Shown: piece by piece, positions 62,458 to 64,000 of the stretch | Numbering within the stretch: the first letter of the stretch is position 1 | Layout of the letters: each line of letters starts with the position of its first letter | Source: Auanema rhodensis | Taxonomy: Eukaryota > Nematoda > Chromadorea > Rhabditida > Rhabditidae | NCBI GenBank assembly: GCA_964057225.1 | Contig: OZ059894.1 | Span: 5,456,001 to 5,520,000, forward strand | Direction: 5' to 3' | DNA: 64,000 nucleotides | Notes under the pieces: generated by a model | The model's input: the letters and a program-made list of their open reading frames with translations, nothing else | Told to the model about the DNA's origin: nothing | Databases searched by the model: none | Made by a program: the position numbers and the translations under genes

Positions 62458-62530
62458 TTCGAATAAATATAATTCTTATTTAACGTCGTAGACTAGTAAA
62501 ATAGAATAATTATATTTATTCGAAATGCTT
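62458..62530 (-). repeat. Internal complementary region (ICR) of the DIRS element
   Basis: Bases 62458-62511 are the exact reverse complement of the element end at 62028-62081. Bases 62508-62530 are a direct copy of 62065-62087. The two arms overlap by AATT (62508-62511). In DIRS1 such a region is complementary to the joined left and right ends and is thought to template completion of the ends in circle formation. It lies two bases past the recombinase stop codon, as expected. The second arm predicts the outermost sequence of the left end, which is outside the window. Confidence 0.85.
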
Positions 62531-62532
62531 CT

Positions 62533-63789
62533 TCAAAAAAGAATCTTGGACTGGAACGAGGTTCTTCGCTCATAGTGGGTGAAGAAGGTTTTTTCTGAAG
62601 CCCAGTTAGCCGCCTTGAGGATGTCGCCTATAGGTAGACCTTGCGCTAGTGCCTTCGAGGTCACAGCCGAGCGTGTTGAGTGAGCTTTGAAGGTAGTGGG
62701 TATGCCCGCGCTGTGCAGGGTCTTTCTAATCCAACCAGAAATGGTGGTGGGTTCCACTGCTGCTCCATTCTTTCTGTTAAGAAAGAGGCATCTGGTTCGG
62801 CGGAGTTCCATGGTTCGAGATAGGTATTCATTTATGCAGTTAATAGGGCACAGGTTATTGCGTGTGGGGAAGTTCTCGAACTTCGCTTCATGCGGGGGTC
62901 CCTTAGATCTGTTTTTATTGCGTTTATTTATGAAGAAAGTTAACCCTTCTGCGTCGATACGCATGTGATCTAGGGAGAAAACGGCCAATTCGCTCACCCT
63001 CTTTGGAGAGCATAGGGCCAATAGAGTGGCTAGCTTGTGAGTGAGAGACTCTAGGCTGAGTTGGACGTTGGGGCCCAGCCTATCAAGGAAGTCCAAGACT
63101 TCGGAGGGGTCCCAGGTGTCTACGTACCTAGCCCCTGAAGGCTTCTCTCTGAACAAACCCCTCATGAGGCGGAGGAGCAGCACGTTCTCCTTTAGGGAGG
63201 GGGAGACCCCTAGGTGATCGGCCAATGCGGATATCGCTACCTTGTGTATGCGTACTGTGGAGAAGGCCTTAGTTTGAGCGAGAAATGATAGATAGTTAGC
63301 AACCGTTACTGGGTTGGGAGTAAAAGGTATCTTCTGCTTATTGCAGTAAGCTTTCCAGTTCTTGAGAGCACAGCCGTACTGTTTGCGTGTTCCTGGGGCC
63401 CAGGATTCGTTTAGGAGTCTCTTAGTCTCTGCTGTTACTCCCTCAAAGGAGTTTGTTAAATCTTCCACGCTGCTAATTGGAAATTCGGCGACTGCAGGAG
63501 AGGATGTGGGTTTCCTTCCCGGTCGGACAGCAGGTTCGGGTGTTGGAGCAGCAAGGGAGGCTCCTTGGATCTCTCTTGGAGTAGGGGAAACCACATTTGG
63601 CTCTTCCAGAATGGTGCTATCACTATAGCCGACCTCTGGGAGCTGGCGAGCTTTCCTAAGGTCTTGTGCAGGAGGTGGAAAGGTGGAAATACGTAAAGTA
63701 ATCCGTCTGGCAGCTGCTGCCAATTGAACAAGAGTGCGTTCACTCCTAATGCGGCGCAATCTGGAAAGAAGGAGTAGAAAAGGGCGCAT
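62533..63789 (-). CDS. DIRS-type tyrosine recombinase
   Basis: It inserts the circular DNA copy of the element into the genome by site-specific strand exchange, replacing the integrase of LTR retrotransposons. Counting from the first ATG (63787-63789), the protein has 418 residues. The frame is open a little further upstream, to about 63801. Residues about 1-105 lie opposite the pol ORF, are proline- and arginine-rich and show no domain. Residues about 115-200 resemble the SAM-like N-terminal DNA-binding domain (SWAPGTRKQYGCALKNW). The catalytic domain shows Arg264 in SPKRVSELA, His370 and Arg373 in HSTR, Trp396 in ANWAS and Tyr406 in FFTHYERR, the complete R-H-R-(H/W)-Y set. There is no internal stop or frameshift. 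How translation starts inside the pol ORF (reinitiation, frameshift or separate transcript) is not evident. A Crypton recombinase is the main alternative but is ruled out by the adjoining RNase H. Confidence 0.9.
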   Translation of the reverse strand: MRPFLLLLSRLRRIRSERTLVQLAAAARRITLRISTFPPPAQDLRKARQLPEVGYSDSTILEEPNVVSPTPREIQGASLAAPTPEPAVRPGRKPTSSPAVAEFPISSVEDLTNSFEGVTAETKRLLNESWAPGTRKQYGCALKNWKAYCNKQKIPFTPNPVTVANYLSFLAQTKAFSTVRIHKVAISALADHLGVSPSLKENVLLLRLMRGLFREKPSGARYVDTWDPSEVLDFLDRLGPNVQLSLESLTHKLATLLALCSPKRVSELAVFSLDHMRIDAEGLTFFINKRNKNRSKGPPHEAKFENFPTRNNLCPINCINEYLSRTMELRRTRCLFLNRKNGAAVEPTTISGWIRKTLHSAGIPTTFKAHSTRSAVTSKALAQGLPIGDILKAANWASEKTFFTHYERRTSFQSKILF

Positions 63790-64000
63790 TTGGCGTTCCA
63801 AGTGGACGCGAACAGGTCTATTTTGGGTTCACCCCATTTGGAAAATATTGATCTAGTGATCTCCGGATGGAGCGACCAGTCTTCCTTCAAAATTCTGCCG
63901 CGGGACAGGCAGTCGGCAGCCGTATTGATTTTTCCCGCTATATGCGATGCTCTGATTCTGAGCTTACGGGTATCGGCAAATTGCCATAACTCCAGTGCTA
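63456..64000 (-). CDS. DIRS-like pol polyprotein, C-terminal part (RNase H end and Dam-like methyltransferase domain), partial
   Basis: The reading frame is open from the window edge to a stop at 63456-63458, 180 complete codons. Numbered from the first full codon, residues 19-33 hold HIAGKINTAADCLSR. This is the end of an RNase H domain, and its AAD aspartate is the expected last catalytic acid. Residues 41-140 then show WSL, IDLFAS (60-65), NAKC (68-71), FNW (91-93), YVFPPF (102-107) and APFWKSQMWFPLL (128-140). These are the conserved blocks that follow RNase H in DIRS elements and have been compared with phage Dam-type N6-adenine methyltransferases, with the PPF at the position of the NPPY/DPPY motif. 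Methyltransferase activity is unproven. The protein would make the DNA copy of the element RNA; the reverse transcriptase part lies outside the window. No ATG is needed here because the start is upstream of 64000. The last 343 coding bases overlap the recombinase frame. Confidence 0.82.
   Translation of the reverse strand, partial: ALELWQFADTRKLRIRASHIAGKINTAADCLSRGRILKEDWSLHPEITRSIFSKWGEPKIDLFASTWNAKCALFYSFFPDCAALGVNALLFNWQQLPDGLLYVFPPFHLLHKTLGKLASSQRSAIVIAPFWKSQMWFPLLQERSKEPPLLLQHPNLLSDREGNPHPLLQSPNFQLAAWKI

Larger units (their letters stand above)
62028..64000 (-). mobile_element. DIRS1-like tyrosine-recombinase retrotransposon, 3' part
   Basis: The element enters from the right edge and ends in the satellite at 62028-62031. 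In the direction of transcription (minus) the visible order is: pol end (RNase H, then a Dam-like methyltransferase domain), an overlapping tyrosine recombinase ORF, an internal complementary region, and the right terminal repeat. This order, the inverted terminal sequence and the internal copy complementary to it are the DIRS1 layout. PAT and Ngaro elements have split direct repeats instead. There is no DDE integrase and no LTR. Gag, reverse transcriptase and the left terminal repeat should lie beyond 64000. The visible ORFs are open, so this copy looks recent. Base composition is clearly richer in G and C than the satellite. Confidence 0.88.

Noticed and set aside
62028-62530. LTR retrotransposon or simple terminal-inverted-repeat transposon
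   Set aside because: The 54-base match is inverted and internal, lying between the ORF and the end, with a second direct arm. This is an ICR, not an LTR or a terminal pair.
62687-62968. Plus-strand ORF opposite the recombinase
   Set aside because: It is the shadow of the recombinase gene on the other strand and shows no family features.
63362-63628. Plus-strand ORF opposite the pol and recombinase overlap
   Set aside because: It is antisense to two coding frames and has no recognisable domain.
62533-63801. Crypton DNA transposon or phage-type integrase
   Set aside because: RNase H and Dam-like domains sit immediately upstream in an overlapping frame and the end structure is of DIRS type.
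1-64000. tRNA, rRNA or other structured RNA genes
   Set aside because: GGTTCACAC in the monomer resembles a pol III B box only weakly and no cloverleaf or rRNA-like stretch was found.

Overview
The window is eukaryotic, most likely animal. It is a block of satellite DNA with one retrotransposon inserted at its right side. No bacterial-type gene, operon or RNA gene is visible. The species cannot be read from the sequence. The case for an animal genome rests on the long AT-rich tandem array and on a DIRS1-like tyrosine-recombinase retrotransposon, a class known from many animals, some fungi and Dictyostelium.

Bases 1-62030 are one uninterrupted head-to-tail array of a monomer of about 350 bp (348-351 bp, with two 324-bp deletion copies). 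By my count there are 177 complete copies and one 163-bp partial copy. All copies are in the same orientation and no foreign sequence lies between them. One monomer counted by hand (351-700) is 32.6% GC. The array is a mosaic of local subfamilies. It has runs of near-identical monomers, dimeric (about 700 bp) and trimeric (about 1047 bp) higher-order repeats, and multi-kilobase segmental duplications inside the array, such as 3499-6643 with 10486-13280, 44069-47544 with 47895-52070, and 53471-55220 with 56624-58373. These are the expected traces of unequal crossing-over and gene conversion. Each monomer carries several short dyad symmetries, a trait reported for centromeric satellites. Whether this array is centromeric cannot be decided from sequence.

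At about 62028-62031 the satellite stops in mid-monomer and a DIRS1-like element begins, transcribed on the minus strand and running off the window at 64000. In its own direction the visible part holds the end of the pol ORF (RNase H C-terminus and a Dam-methyltransferase-like domain, 63456-64000). The tyrosine recombinase ORF (62533-63789) overlaps it in another frame. Then come an internal complementary region (62458-62530) and the right terminal inverted repeat with its extension (62028-62457). The two arms of the internal complementary region overlap by AATT, and the same AATT lies at the junction with the satellite. This gives a specific model for how the recombinase joined a circular DNA intermediate to the satellite. 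The recombinase ORF is open with its catalytic residues present, so the insertion looks young.

Satellite block boundaries and similarities were read by eye, not computed. Arrays of this kind are also prone to assembly collapse or expansion, so copy numbers describe this window rather than the chromosome.
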